From G963677445 sp963678275 (GTDB lineage Bacteria; Bacteroidota; Ignavibacteria; Ignavibacteriales; Melioribacteraceae), in the NCBI GenBank assembly GCA_963678275.1, contig OY782765.1:5332001-5396000 (forward strand): a stretch of 64,000 nt of DNA. Direction: 5' to 3'. Position 1 is the stretch's first letter; every line of letters starts with the position of its first letter. The notes under the pieces were generated by a model, which was not told where the DNA came from, ran no database searches, and saw nothing but the letters and a program-made list of their open reading frames with translations. Shown piece by piece: positions 42,390 through 52,433 of the stretch. A program made the translations under genes and the position numbers.

Positions 42390-43109
42390 ATGTTTAAGAA
42401 ACTGCCCACAATTCTGATATTTTTATTTTTCTCCGGTTTGGTTCCAGGGCAGACTGATATGCCCGAATGGTTTAAAAATCCTTCTTTATCAGAAAAAACG
42501 CTTACCGGAACAGGATTTGCCGAAAATAAACAGCAATCGATCACCAACGCGCTTTTTGATCTGTGCCAATCAGCAGAGGCATATTTAACAACTCGCGAAA
42601 AACAGTTTGCCGCTGAAACAGGCGCTGAAATAAAAACTCCGGATATCGAAACTTTGAGTAAATCTGTTAACTCATATACTTTTGGAAAAATTGAGATAAA
42701 AGCTCTTATAAAAATGTATTCAATTACAAAAGTCAAAGATGATCCTTCAAGCCCTGTTACAGAATTATTTGAGCGGGCGGTAAACTTTACTTACTCCGAT
42801 GGTAATAAATCGGCGGAATACAGAATTTTCGAAAAGGAAAGCAGTTCGGAGCAGACAAACGAAACTGAGGTGAATACACAGGTAAGCGAAAAGAATATCA
42901 AAGTCGGCGATATCATCCGCTATCTTGAAGGGCTGGGATTTTCTTTCAGGTTCCAGGCGAATATGGATGGATTTTATACTCTTGCTGAAATAGATAAGGA
43001 AAAGTATAACGCGATGCAAATTAAGCCTGACAAAATTAAAAATGATAAAGAACTTTACGAAAGATTTAAAAAAGAATTAAATCGGAATACACCCGGAAGA
43101 AAGAAATAG
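42390..43109 (+). CDS. Secreted LPP20-like hypothetical protein
   Basis: 239 residues. A signal peptide (about 1-21) ends VPGQTD. MPEWFKNPSL, then LTGTGFAENKQQSITNALFDLCQSA resembles the LPP20/FlgO-type envelope fold, where a P-WF motif precedes a G-(V/T)G-A helix. The C-terminal 60 residues are charged. There is no lipobox, so a soluble periplasmic protein is likely. Role unknown. Confidence 0.65.
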   Translation: MFKKLPTILIFLFFSGLVPGQTDMPEWFKNPSLSEKTLTGTGFAENKQQSITNALFDLCQSAEAYLTTREKQFAAETGAEIKTPDIETLSKSVNSYTFGKIEIKALIKMYSITKVKDDPSSPVTELFERAVNFTYSDGNKSAEYRIFEKESSSEQTNETEVNTQVSEKNIKVGDIIRYLEGLGFSFRFQANMDGFYTLAEIDKEKYNAMQIKPDKIKNDKELYERFKKELNRNTPGRKK

Positions 43110-43132
43110 AATATCGGCAGAATAGAATCAGC

Positions 43133-43759
43133 TTATAATTCTGATTCGCCGATTTCAGCGACGAAAGGATCTTTAACTTTTATTTTCTCTTTGATGCACT
43201 TTATTGTGTCCGAAAAATCGGGATCATCTATTTTATTTAAAATGGATTCCGCATCATTAAATTTCCCCATTTCACGGTATAATTCGGCTTTAAGGATTAG
43301 TTCACCGTTATCGCTGGTATCCAGTATTTCAATTAATCGAAAGTGATTATTTTTTTCTGTTTCAGAAAGGGGAATCCGCTGCCCGCCGCGCCTGCAATTA
43401 TTTGAAAGACGTAAAAATTTGACGCGAAGATATTTTTCTTTCGCGGGATCATTATCTTCATCCGATATTTTATTGTAATAGTCTTCCGTTTCCGGTTTTT
43501 TTATATCGGGGGCGGCAATAGGATTATCTGAAAGTTCATGTAATTCAATTTCAGCAATTACCTCCAGTTCCTCACTCCACAACAGCGCTCCGCACCGGGG
43601 ACATTTTATCAGCCTGTATTGTTCGGGCAACATGGGAGCGAACATCTCACCATCGGTCCAGAAAATCGCTCCGAATGTGTTTCCGGAGAGTAATGAGTTC
43701 TCTTTCATCAGCCCTTCACACTCACCGCATTTTTTAATAATTACCGGTCCCGGCAGCAT
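43133..43759 (-). CDS. Hypothetical protein with zinc-binding CXXC pairs and TPR-like tail
   Basis: 208 residues. CGECEGLM near residue 11 and CPRCGALLW near residue 53 can form one zinc ribbon. The C-terminus (about 150-190) has a TPR-like helix pair (LKAELYREMGKFNDAESILNKI). No signal peptide, so cytoplasmic. It converges on the preceding gene with only 23 bases between the stops. Function not recognised. Confidence 0.7.
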   Translation of the reverse strand: MLPGPVIIKKCGECEGLMKENSLLSGNTFGAIFWTDGEMFAPMLPEQYRLIKCPRCGALLWSEELEVIAEIELHELSDNPIAAPDIKKPETEDYYNKISDEDNDPAKEKYLRVKFLRLSNNCRRGGQRIPLSETEKNNHFRLIEILDTSDNGELILKAELYREMGKFNDAESILNKIDDPDFSDTIKCIKEKIKVKDPFVAEIGESEL

Positions 43760-44381
43760 ATTTAACTCCTTTTATCATAATCGTAATCATAGACTGGCAA
43801 GCCAGAAACAATGAGGAATTACGAATGACGAATGACGAATTGGCTTTCTCAGGAATAATTTTTTGAATCATATCTGCTTTGGAGAAGCAGCATTATTGTA
43901 GTAAAGAACAAAAAAATACAGTAAGATCCCTGTAGGGGATCAACAGAGCTAAGCTAAGAAAAAACAACAATCTGAATTGTTGCCAAAAATTTTGCCATTT
44001 TGCGTAGAATTTAACTCCTTACGGAGTAATCATAATCGTAATCCCCCCCCGGGGAAAAAGGACTATATTTAATTATCAATCATCCCCTTATAAAAGCTGA
44101 TAGACAGCAATCAAAGCATCCGAGCCGGGGGGACTCATGGGACAAATGAGACTCCTGGTAATTTACATGATGAAATCTTTGCAAAAATGCTTTGCCACCA
44201 GCTCACTAAAACACCAAAAATACACAAAATATTTTTGTGGCATTTAGTGACTTTGTAACTTTTTCCCGCCGCTGGTTTCGATTTCCCGCAGCAGATCAGC
44301 CACCGGCTAAGTTTGTAAAAACTTTACCATTTTGCGTAGAATTTATAATTTTATTGAATAATCGTAAATCTCCATAAAAGA
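43760..44381. repeat. Intergenic region with two family A repeat copies
   Basis: 43788-44036 starts with ACTGGCAAGCCAGAA and ends with CATTTTGCGTAGAATTTAA plus CTCCTTACGGA, the same ends as the 4571 copy, but its interior has diverged. 44321-44372 holds a second, partial core (CCATTTTGCGTAGAATTTA). A GACGAATGACGAATT tract (43823-43843) resembles the TGAATT-type repeats. No gene is supported. Confidence 0.65.
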
Positions 44382-46121
44382 TCATCTGCTCAATACCATC
44401 TTTTCCGCCGCCGAAAAATCTCCCATTCTGATCTGGTAGATATAAACTCCCGAAGAAAGCCCGGCCGCTTCGAAATTTACCTGGTAACTTCCCGGCGCCT
44501 GTTCTTTATTGACCAGTGTTTTTACCTCCCTTCCGAGAATATCATAAATTTTTAGGACCACCTTTACATTTTCTTTTACATCATATTCTATGATTGTTGA
44601 GGGGTTGAAGGGGTTGGGGTAGTTGTTTTTTAATTCAAACTCTGTTGGAATTTCGGAAGTTTCATCAATGTTGTTGGGGCTTTCAAATGAAAAATCGGCG
44701 ATAACCGGCTGGTGGTCGGAAGCGGAGGGGGAATCTTCTGAAAGCAGATTATACAGGGTTAATTCATCATTACTCAAAGCGGGAGTAAACAGGGAATAAG
44801 TATTTTCCAGAGTCATGACCGAACCGGTGTAAATCATCAGGTCCAGTCTGCCGGGAGAATAAGCGCTTCCTTCGTCATACCAGGTGAAAGAGGACGGGTA
44901 GGAAGTCGCGGAAGGTTTCGAATCTTCGAGTGGCGAGCCATCCCAATCGGGGTCAAAATCGGGGCCGAACATCCCTTCATATTTTATATCACCTGTCAAA
45001 AGGGTATTTAACTGCTCATTAAGCCCGACAAGATTCATATCGCCGCAGATAACAATCGGTGAGTTTTCTTCCAGTTCGAGCATGCCGCCGGGTTCTTTCG
45101 CGTTTCGTATAAAAGCCATAATCGCGTCTATTTCCTCCTGACGCTGGACATCATTATCGCAGCAGGGAGGATGAGCCGAGATAAATAACATCTGGCGGTT
45201 ATCATAGTCCTCGCCAAGATCAATAAGGAAAGCTCCGTTCCCATCAATGGCAAATGACTGCAGGATTTCATATTTGCTTACGCAGATAATATCAGGTTCG
45301 ATATTGGAATAATAATATTCTGTTCCCGTGGCGGGGGGTATAATATCGCTAATAACCTGGGCGGTTTCATAACCATTGTGATCATATATTTCCTGAAATC
45401 CTATAATATCAAAACCGGTCGCGGAAAGAATATTTTCAAAATGGGGCAGACGGGAAGCTTCGAAAAGGCCGTCATAAAGTGTATTCCATGATAAAATCCG
45501 CAGGTATTCAGGGTCCTCTTTTTCAATTGAAAATTCTTTTATTTCTCCCCCTGCTCCTGAAGCGAGGGAATAATCTAATCCTCCGGTTTCATCGGGGATC
45601 ATATCACCCGATGCTAAATCTTTAATAACAAATTTAATCTGTTCCTGCGGGAAAAGAGCAGAGCCTGAAAAAGCGGCGTCCTTTCTGATTAGCAGTTCAA
45701 ATACCGAAGAAGTTACAGTCGGGGATGAAACGAGCCCTATATCCTGATGATGAATGTTATCATTAAAACCGGGCAGTCTGACACTGCCATAGCGGCTGCC
45801 TAAACGGTATTCAAGTTCCGCTCCGATACCTTCTACCGCGAGACCTGTAGCAGAATTGTTATCTGTATCGATATAGAGGATAATATCATTGTCGTTCTGC
45901 AGATTTATCTCATGTGTCACCTCAAGCATTAAAAACAAAAAGAGGGAATCATCCGCTGCTTTAAAGTCCTGAAAATCAACTGACCATGAGCCGTCGCCCA
46001 GTGAATCGGCATAAAGAATATCTATACTTTCCCAGTCGGAAAAATCTTCATCAACAAAAATAGACTGGGAAAAAACGTTAATCTGAAAAGTAAAGAACAA
46101 TATTAAAAATATATATTTCAT
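44382..46121 (-). CDS. Secreted endonuclease/exonuclease/phosphatase-family protein with T9SS tail
   Basis: 579 residues. The signal peptide ends near INVFSQ (about 14-19). Residues 20-195 form a beta-sandwich resembling CBM9/DOMON sugar- or heme-binding modules (FVDEDFSDW, IILYIDTDNNSATG). Residues about 205-480 are a DNase I-like EEP domain with catalytic GFQEIYDH, ICGDMNLVG and ASDHQPV. The tail (about 500-579) has YPNPFNPSTIIEYDV and ends AAEKMVLSR. Likely an extracellular nuclease or phosphodiesterase anchored through T9SS; substrate not determined. Confidence 0.85.
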   Translation of the reverse strand: MKYIFLILFFTFQINVFSQSIFVDEDFSDWESIDILYADSLGDGSWSVDFQDFKAADDSLFLFLMLEVTHEINLQNDNDIILYIDTDNNSATGLAVEGIGAELEYRLGSRYGSVRLPGFNDNIHHQDIGLVSSPTVTSSVFELLIRKDAAFSGSALFPQEQIKFVIKDLASGDMIPDETGGLDYSLASGAGGEIKEFSIEKEDPEYLRILSWNTLYDGLFEASRLPHFENILSATGFDIIGFQEIYDHNGYETAQVISDIIPPATGTEYYYSNIEPDIICVSKYEILQSFAIDGNGAFLIDLGEDYDNRQMLFISAHPPCCDNDVQRQEEIDAIMAFIRNAKEPGGMLELEENSPIVICGDMNLVGLNEQLNTLLTGDIKYEGMFGPDFDPDWDGSPLEDSKPSATSYPSSFTWYDEGSAYSPGRLDLMIYTGSVMTLENTYSLFTPALSNDELTLYNLLSEDSPSASDHQPVIADFSFESPNNIDETSEIPTEFELKNNYPNPFNPSTIIEYDVKENVKVVLKIYDILGREVKTLVNKEQAPGSYQVNFEAAGLSSGVYIYQIRMGDFSAAEKMVLSR

Positions 46122-46130
46122 TTTATCACC

Positions 46131-46961
46131 TTATAATTTTGAGCCGCAAAATTTGCAGTATGTCGCGTCGGGATCATGTCCTTCGCCGCTGCAGTTTGGG
46201 CATGCCTGAGTGGAAATCTCTTTTTTCTGAACATTAGCGAATTCGACCGTAACAATTCCTGTCGGCACAGCAATAATGCCATATCCGAGTATCATAATAA
46301 ATGAAGCGAGGAACTGTCCTAATCCTGTAGCCGGAGAAATATCGCCATAGCCGACTGTAGTAAGTGTAACGATCGCCCAGTAAATGCTTTTGGGGATACT
46401 GTGAAAACCATTTTCCGGACCTTCCACAAGGTACATGATCGACCCCATTATAACAACCATACTTAAAACGGCAAAAAGGAAAACGGTAATTTTTCTTCTG
46501 CTCGCTCTCAGCGCCTGGCCAAGCATTTTAGCTTCTGAGATATACTGTACAAACTTAAGAACGCGGAATATGCGGAGAACACGCAGTATCCTTATGACAA
46601 GAAGGAACTGGCTGCCGGGTAAAATTACACTCAAATAAGTTGGCAGTATCGATAGCAGGTCGACAATTCCATAAAAGCTGAATACATATTTCCATGCTCT
46701 GCCAATGCTGAACAGACGGAAAAGATATTCAATTGTAAAAAGAATCGTAAATATCCATTCCAGCGTGTAAAAATATTCACCATAACTTTGATTCAGCTCT
46801 TTTATGCTGTCGAGCATTACAATAAGTACGCTCGCTATAATTGTAATGATTAAAACTACATCAAAAAATTTACCCGCTGGTGTATCCGCTTCAAAGATAA
46901 TTTCATGGATCCTTGCCCTGAATCCCTGAGTTTTAGGTTTGTTGATTAATTTCTCCATCAT
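46131..46961 (-). CDS. Voltage-gated potassium channel with C-terminal zinc ribbon
   Basis: 276 residues. Six membrane helices S1-S6: the S4 voltage sensor RILRVLRIFRVLKFV (about 123-137) has Arg at every third position, the pore has TLTTVGYGD (about 194-202), and S6 follows. After S6, a short C-terminal domain carries CPNCSGEGHDPDATYCKFC (about 252-270), a four-Cys zinc ribbon, which is unusual for a Kv channel and could link gating to metal or redox state. It lies 9 bases upstream of the T9SS EEP gene on the same strand. Confidence 0.9.
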   Translation of the reverse strand: MMEKLINKPKTQGFRARIHEIIFEADTPAGKFFDVVLIITIIASVLIVMLDSIKELNQSYGEYFYTLEWIFTILFTIEYLFRLFSIGRAWKYVFSFYGIVDLLSILPTYLSVILPGSQFLLVIRILRVLRIFRVLKFVQYISEAKMLGQALRASRRKITVFLFAVLSMVVIMGSIMYLVEGPENGFHSIPKSIYWAIVTLTTVGYGDISPATGLGQFLASFIMILGYGIIAVPTGIVTVEFANVQKKEISTQACPNCSGEGHDPDATYCKFCGSKL

Positions 46962-47169
46962 TCAAATTTTTAATTAAATGTGATCCAAGTTACATATTTA
47001 GAAAAAAAAAGGGAAGAATAAAAAAAATATAAAAACAGACCTTGCATCTGAAAAATTTAATTCCCATATTCCAGACCCCATGTATTATTTGTTCATTGTT
47101 GTAAACTATTAGTGGATAAACAATGTTTGGTAATGAGATAAGACATCTTAATAAATATAGGAGCCATAC

Positions 47170-50100
47170 ATGAAAAGAGCATTATCAGCCCTTTTTCTTT
47201 TTACAATCTTTTTCTCATCCGCGATGGCACAGCAGCAAAAGCTGACATCCAGACTGATAGATGAAATCAATTCACTTGAGGAGCGCGATTATGTGCGCAC
47301 CATTGTTTTGCTTGATGATCAGGTGGATATTGCCGCGATGGACGCGCAATTTTACGCGGAAAATGCCTCAATTGAGAAAAGAACTCTCGAAGTAATCACC
47401 GCGCTTAAAGAGAAGGCCGCGGCTACACAGGGAGGAATAACCGACTTTTTGCGCGATAAGGAAGCGACCGATGAAGTTTTTCGGTATCAATCTTATTGGG
47501 CAGTGAATATGATCATGGTTGAGGCCATGCCTTCAGTAATAAACGAACTGGGAGCAAGGGCCGATATCCGGATGATAGATTTTGACGCTCCTCTTTCTCT
47601 TGATGAACCTGTTGACGAACAGCCCGCTACTTCCAGAGATATTAATGGTTCGGAAGATGGGATAAAAATAATTAATGCCCATAAATTATGGGAAATGGGA
47701 ATTACCGGCCAGGGCCGTACTATTATGAGTATCGATACAGGCGTTGATGTAAATCATCCCGCCCTCAGTTATAAATGGAAAGGTAATAATGTGCCTGCCG
47801 ATCAGGCCTGGTTTGATCCCGCGTATGGCACAACTCTGCCGAATGACTGCGATTCACACGGAACCCACGTAACCGGAACAATGGCCGGCAAAGTTGAAGG
47901 AGATACCGTAGGAGTGGCATATGACGCTGAATGGATCGCCTCCAATTCACTTTGCGGCGGCGGCTCTCACACATCACGAACAGTAGCTTCATTCGAATGG
48001 GCAATGGACCCGGATGGTGATTCGACTACTATCGCCGATATGCCTGACGTAATTAGCAATAGCTGGTATGATCCTTATATCGGAAGCGATTGCAACAGTG
48101 TTTACCAGCCTTTGATGGAAGCAGTTGAAGCGGTTGGCATAGCCGTAGTATTTTCAGCAGGTAACAGCGGACCGGGTTCGCAAACTATTACCGCTCCAAA
48201 AAATATAAATACAAATGAAGTGAGCATCTGGGCGACCGGAGCGCTCGACGGAGACGCCTACCTTAGCGGCAGCTCTGACCCAATCGCTTATTTTTCAAGC
48301 CGGGGAACCTCTACATGCGGCGGCACAGGTTCACTTTTGATAAAACCTGAAGGTGTGGCGCCTGGTGTTGATGTCCGTTCATCAGTTCCCGGAGGCGGTT
48401 ACGGTTATAAAAGCGGAACCTCGATGGCTTCTCCTCATGTCGCCGGAGCAGTAGCGCTTCTGAAGCAGTTTGCTCCTAACCTGACAGGACACCAGATTAA
48501 AATGGCCCTTTACAATACGGCTAAAGACCTGGGCGATCCGGGTGAAGATAATACATATGGAATGGGCCTTATTGACGTTTACGCGGCATTCCTTTCACTC
48601 GGCGATCCCGATGAAACCCCTCCCGAAGCAATTACAGACCTGATGGTTTCAGAGCCTACTTCAGAATCATTAAAACTTACCTGGACAGTTCCCTATGATT
48701 CTTCGCAGGGCGGCGTGTCTGAATATGATATCAGGTATTCAACAGAAATGATCACTGATACCGGTTCCTTTAACGCGGCAATGCCAATCGAATTCCCCGG
48801 TCAGCCGGGAGAATATGGCGAAACTGAAATGCTGATGGTTGAAGAACTCGATTTTGCCACCACATATTATTTTGCCATCCGTTCAATGGATGTATGGGGC
48901 AATGTTTCCGATCTTTCGAATGTCGCAATGGGCGCCACTTACGGAGCGCCCGAGATTGCGGTTAATCCTGATATGATTGATGTAACTCTGCCCCCGGGAG
49001 CAACAACTACGGAATCATTTGATATCAGCAACGTAACAGCTTTCAATTCAACACTGAATTATGAAATAAGTCTCGAGAATAATACATTCCCTTCAGGGGA
49101 AGCAGTCAGGGTTAAACTTGTGCCAAAGAAATCGGCCATAGAATCGGTCTATTCAGAAAAAGAAAAGCCTGTCAGCGCCGGTGGTATTGCCATCGAAGGG
49201 GCGGGAGGTCCTGATTATTATGGTTACGAGTGGATTGACAGTGATGAACCAAATGGTCCCGATTACATGTGGAATGATATTTCCTCAACCGGAACCCTGG
49301 CAGACAACTGGCATCCGACAGGCACTTATGATCCGAAGGATGAAGGTTACGCCGGGCCTTATTCATTAGGGTTTGACTTTAACTTTTATGGCGAAACATA
49401 CAGCGAAGTATATTTTAGTTCGAATGGATTTATCACTTTTGAACCATTAAGTATGAATTCATTCAGCAACCATGAAATACCGAACGAAAGTATGCCCAAC
49501 GCTATTATCGCCGCTGTCTGGGATGACCTCGATGGTTCCATGTCGGGAGATATCTATTATGAGCAGCAGGGTAATAAATTTGTTATCCAGTATGATGAAT
49601 GGGGCGAATATAGCGGCAGCGGTTTATTTACATTTCAGGTTGTTCTTTCTGCCGGCGGCTCTGTTGAAGTTCATTATTACTCACTTACAGGTGATATAAT
49701 GAGCTCAACCGTGGGTATAGAAAATCATCTTGGTGATGACGGATTGCAGGTCGCTTACAATGCTATGTATCTTCATGATGAACTCGCCATTAAATATTCA
49801 GCCGATCCGGAATGGTTATTTACGAATAACTTTGGGGGCATGCTTTATAACGGCAACAGCGCCACTATTGAGCTGACATTCCTTACCGAAGACTACCCGC
49901 AGGGTATGTACTCTATGGATGTTGTTATCAACAGTAATGATCCGGGGAACAGCACAGTTGTTGTCCCTGTTACAATGACTCTCGGCCAGGGAATGGGCGA
50001 GTCGTGGACAGTTGATATAACCACAACTGAACCGGGCGGACTGATAAGAGAAAACAGCATCGGGCTTCATCCTCTCGCTACAGATGGAATTGACGCTGAG

Positions 50101-51498
50101 TTGGGAGAAGTTGAACTGCCCCCGGCTCCCCCGGCAGGAGTATTCGACACACGTATGATGCTGCCGGATAACCTGGCTTCCATGGTGGATATAAGAAACA
50201 GCGAGAATGAAGAAGTAATATTCAGTTATAAATTCCAGTCGGGAATGATGGGTTACCCGATTGTTCTGCATTGGGATTCTGAATCACTGCCGGAAGGATC
50301 ATTTATGATTAAAGATCCATTTGGCGGTATGATAGTTAATACTGACATGAAAATGACAGATTCATTGGTAATTGAGAATACCTCACTGAGCATGCTTGAA
50401 ATTCATTACACTAAAATGATGATGATGATGATGGATTTCGGCGGCGGATGGAATCTTCTTTCCATACCGGTTCACACGCCTGATATGATGGTAACCAGCA
50501 TGTTCCCTGAGGCTGTTTCACCCGCTTATGCCTTTAATGGCACCTATTTCCAGGTGGATGAATTTATGATGGGCGCAGGCTACTGGCTTAAATTCCCAGA
50601 AGACACCACACATGAGATGATGGGTAATCCTGAACCGGGAAACATTGCCCTTAGTGAAGGATGGAATCTTATCGGTCCTTATCACATGTACATGGATCCC
50701 TCAATGATTACAACTGAACCGGCAGGTATCATTACTTCGGCATTTTTCGGATTTGATAATGGTTACTTTAATGCCACATCTATCGATCCGGGACATGGTT
50801 ACTGGGTGAAAGCATCACAGGATGGCGAAATTGTAATGAATTACGCGGCCGGGAAAGTTACTCCGAAAGAAAATGATCTGGCCGAACTGGCGAGACTTAT
50901 TGTAAGGGATGCTGAAGGAAACAGTGCAACACTTTATCTCGGTGATAAGTCCGGTTATGAAATGCCCCCGGTTCCGCCGCAGGGTATTTTTGACGCCCGT
51001 TTTTCAAGCGGCAATATGGTTGAATCGGTTGTTTCAGGCGCCGATCTCCAGCTCAACAGCGCAGTTTACCCTGTACAGATTTCGCTCGATAAAGGTGAGG
51101 TTCTTGTAAGGGATAAAATCGGCGGCAAGTTTGTGAATGGCAAACTCTCGGCTGGTGAAAGCATTGTGATTACCGATAACAGGATTACATCCGTGGAGAT
51201 TTCAGGAACTGTTATACCTGAAGAATTCAGCCTTTCGCAGAATTACCCGAATCCGTTTAATCCTTCGACAACAATTAATTTCTCACTCCCGGTTGAATCG
51301 GGTGTAAAACTGAGGATATATAATGTGATTGGCGAAGAGGTTTACAGTCTGAAAGAGAATGTAATGGAAGCTGGAAATCATAATGTAAAATTTGACGCTT
51401 CATCACTTTCGAGCGGCATCTATTTCTACAGTATCAATGTGGAAGGGGCCGACGGAAGGAAATTCTCTGACATTAAAAAGATGATTTTGATGAAATAG
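47170..51498 (+). CDS. Large subtilisin-like serine protease with T9SS tail
   Basis: 1442 residues. Signal peptide (1-20, ending AMAQ), I9-type propeptide region, then S8 peptidase domain with catalytic Asp189 (SIDTGVD), His230 (DSHGTHVTG) and Ser418 (GTSMASPHV). A fibronectin III-like domain follows (about 480-590), then a beta-rich region with YSLGFDFNFYGETYSEV. Two copies of a P-PP-G-(V/I)FD-(T/A)R module lie at about 977-1080 and 1235-1350, separated by two GGWNLLSIP / EGWNLIGPY repeats. The sorting tail is at about 1355-1442. Methionine runs (about 1083-1088) are notable. It is probably exported to the cell surface and degrades proteins. Monocistronic, with a strong terminator. Confidence 0.92.
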   Translation: MKRALSALFLFTIFFSSAMAQQQKLTSRLIDEINSLEERDYVRTIVLLDDQVDIAAMDAQFYAENASIEKRTLEVITALKEKAAATQGGITDFLRDKEATDEVFRYQSYWAVNMIMVEAMPSVINELGARADIRMIDFDAPLSLDEPVDEQPATSRDINGSEDGIKIINAHKLWEMGITGQGRTIMSIDTGVDVNHPALSYKWKGNNVPADQAWFDPAYGTTLPNDCDSHGTHVTGTMAGKVEGDTVGVAYDAEWIASNSLCGGGSHTSRTVASFEWAMDPDGDSTTIADMPDVISNSWYDPYIGSDCNSVYQPLMEAVEAVGIAVVFSAGNSGPGSQTITAPKNINTNEVSIWATGALDGDAYLSGSSDPIAYFSSRGTSTCGGTGSLLIKPEGVAPGVDVRSSVPGGGYGYKSGTSMASPHVAGAVALLKQFAPNLTGHQIKMALYNTAKDLGDPGEDNTYGMGLIDVYAAFLSLGDPDETPPEAITDLMVSEPTSESLKLTWTVPYDSSQGGVSEYDIRYSTEMITDTGSFNAAMPIEFPGQPGEYGETEMLMVEELDFATTYYFAIRSMDVWGNVSDLSNVAMGATYGAPEIAVNPDMIDVTLPPGATTTESFDISNVTAFNSTLNYEISLENNTFPSGEAVRVKLVPKKSAIESVYSEKEKPVSAGGIAIEGAGGPDYYGYEWIDSDEPNGPDYMWNDISSTGTLADNWHPTGTYDPKDEGYAGPYSLGFDFNFYGETYSEVYFSSNGFITFEPLSMNSFSNHEIPNESMPNAIIAAVWDDLDGSMSGDIYYEQQGNKFVIQYDEWGEYSGSGLFTFQVVLSAGGSVEVHYYSLTGDIMSSTVGIENHLGDDGLQVAYNAMYLHDELAIKYSADPEWLFTNNFGGMLYNGNSATIELTFLTEDYPQGMYSMDVVINSNDPGNSTVVVPVTMTLGQGMGESWTVDITTTEPGGLIRENSIGLHPLATDGIDAELGEVELPPAPPAGVFDTRMMLPDNLASMVDIRNSENEEVIFSYKFQSGMMGYPIVLHWDSESLPEGSFMIKDPFGGMIVNTDMKMTDSLVIENTSLSMLEIHYTKMMMMMMDFGGGWNLLSIPVHTPDMMVTSMFPEAVSPAYAFNGTYFQVDEFMMGAGYWLKFPEDTTHEMMGNPEPGNIALSEGWNLIGPYHMYMDPSMITTEPAGIITSAFFGFDNGYFNATSIDPGHGYWVKASQDGEIVMNYAAGKVTPKENDLAELARLIVRDAEGNSATLYLGDKSGYEMPPVPPQGIFDARFSSGNMVESVVSGADLQLNSAVYPVQISLDKGEVLVRDKIGGKFVNGKLSAGESIVITDNRITSVEISGTVIPEEFSLSQNYPNPFNPSTTINFSLPVESGVKLRIYNVIGEEVYSLKENVMEAGNHNVKFDASSLSSGIYFYSINVEGADGRKFSDIKKMILMK

Positions 51499-51533
51499 CG
51501 CCAAAGTCAATTTTATGATATAAAGATTTTACC

Positions 51534-51570
51534 AAACCTCCGGGGTTTTTAAAACCCCGGAGGTTTTTTT
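51534..51570 (+). terminator. Intrinsic terminator after the subtilase
   Basis: AAACCTCCGGGGTTTT (51534-51549) pairs with AAAACCCCGGAGGTTT (51551-51566), followed by a T run to 51570. A 16-bp palindromic stem 36 bases after the stop. It is nearly symmetric, with an A run on the left, so it can stop transcription in both directions. Confidence 0.93.
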
Positions 51571-51790
51571 ATGTCCTGTAATGGAGCTGTTTCTAAAACC
51601 ATGTGTCGAAAACATCCCCTCGGGGGAGTTTCTTTTATATTCGAATTTGAAGAATTTTTGATGGTGACTGCTTTTGCCCCTTTCGGGCTCCGGATGTGTT
51701 TTTGATTTTTTCCCGGGGCGTTGCTCCGGGGAAAATAAAGCAAATAAACCTCAGCCCTGAAGGAGCGTAAGTAGAATTATAAATGGTTTA

Positions 51791-52204
51791 TTAAAAGAAA
51801 ATATTCCTGAACGGTCGATTTTTTCTGAAACGATATATATAAAAATCCTTATCTACACTTACTATCCTTTCAATATTGAGCCGGTTGCCTATAGCGACGA
51901 GGGTGGAATCGGCAAAATCGGCAGGGAGATCGGAATACTTTTTTATCAGGGTAATAATCCCGTCGATATCTTCATTTGTCACAGGGACCAGTTCAACGGC
52001 GCCTTCTTTAATCCAGGAGAGAAAATCTATCTGCGCGTTGATGTTAAAGTCAAGCATATAACATACTTCAGTGAGAACGGCAGTGGTAGTTATAAGTCTG
52101 CCCCCGTAGTTTTTAATAAAATCAACAGCCCGGGTATGATAACTGTCTGATTTGTCAAAAAGAGCGATAAGGGGGCCGGAGTCAATCAGACTTGCGTTTG
52201 TCAC
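51791..52204 (-). CDS. PIN-domain toxin, VapC-like
   Basis: 137 residues. PIN-domain acidic residues are visible: Asp8 in LIDSGPLIALFD, Glu46 in TTAVLTEVCYML, and Asp in PADFADSTLVAIG, followed by the terminal Asp in IVSVDKDFYIY. VapC toxins are Mg2+-dependent RNases, commonly cutting tRNA or rRNA. Its start overlaps the antitoxin gene end by 23 bases, the normal toxin-antitoxin coupling. Confidence 0.9.
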   Translation of the reverse strand: MTNASLIDSGPLIALFDKSDSYHTRAVDFIKNYGGRLITTTAVLTEVCYMLDFNINAQIDFLSWIKEGAVELVPVTNEDIDGIITLIKKYSDLPADFADSTLVAIGNRLNIERIVSVDKDFYIYRFRKNRPFRNIFF

Positions 52205-52433
52205 GGATCTTTTCCCTTAATATTTTTTTGCGATTTACAGAGAGGTCATTTCTGCCGCTACCATATTTCCCGAATATATTTTCTCCGAGCTCCCATGGTG
52301 TAGCCTCAATATTTTTTCTTTCGAGGTATTCCGCAAGGGCTTCTCTGATGATATCTGATTTGGAGACTCCTTCTTTTTCAGATAACTGTCCGAGGGAATT
52401 CTCGAGTTCTTTATTTAATCTTATTGAAGTCAT
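52182..52433 (-). CDS. Ribbon-helix-helix antitoxin
   Basis: 83 residues from the ATG at 52433. MTSIRLNKELENSLGQLSEK-type ribbon and first helix, then GVSKSDIIREALAEYL, the classic MetJ/Arc/CopG fold that binds operator DNA as a dimer. The basic tail (about 60-83) would cover the toxin. A longer frame up to 52511 exists, but its extra 26 residues are hydrophobic and unlike the family, and TCCGGA precedes the inner ATG. It should repress its own promoter and neutralise the PIN toxin. Confidence 0.88.
   Translation of the reverse strand: MTSIRLNKELENSLGQLSEKEGVSKSDIIREALAEYLERKNIEATPWELGENIFGKYGSGRNDLSVNRKKILREKIRDKRKSD

Noticed and set aside
51549..51743. 64-codon minus-strand frame after the subtilase
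   Set aside because: It lies in the terminator palindrome and the GC-rich hairpin repeats that follow; peptide has no features.
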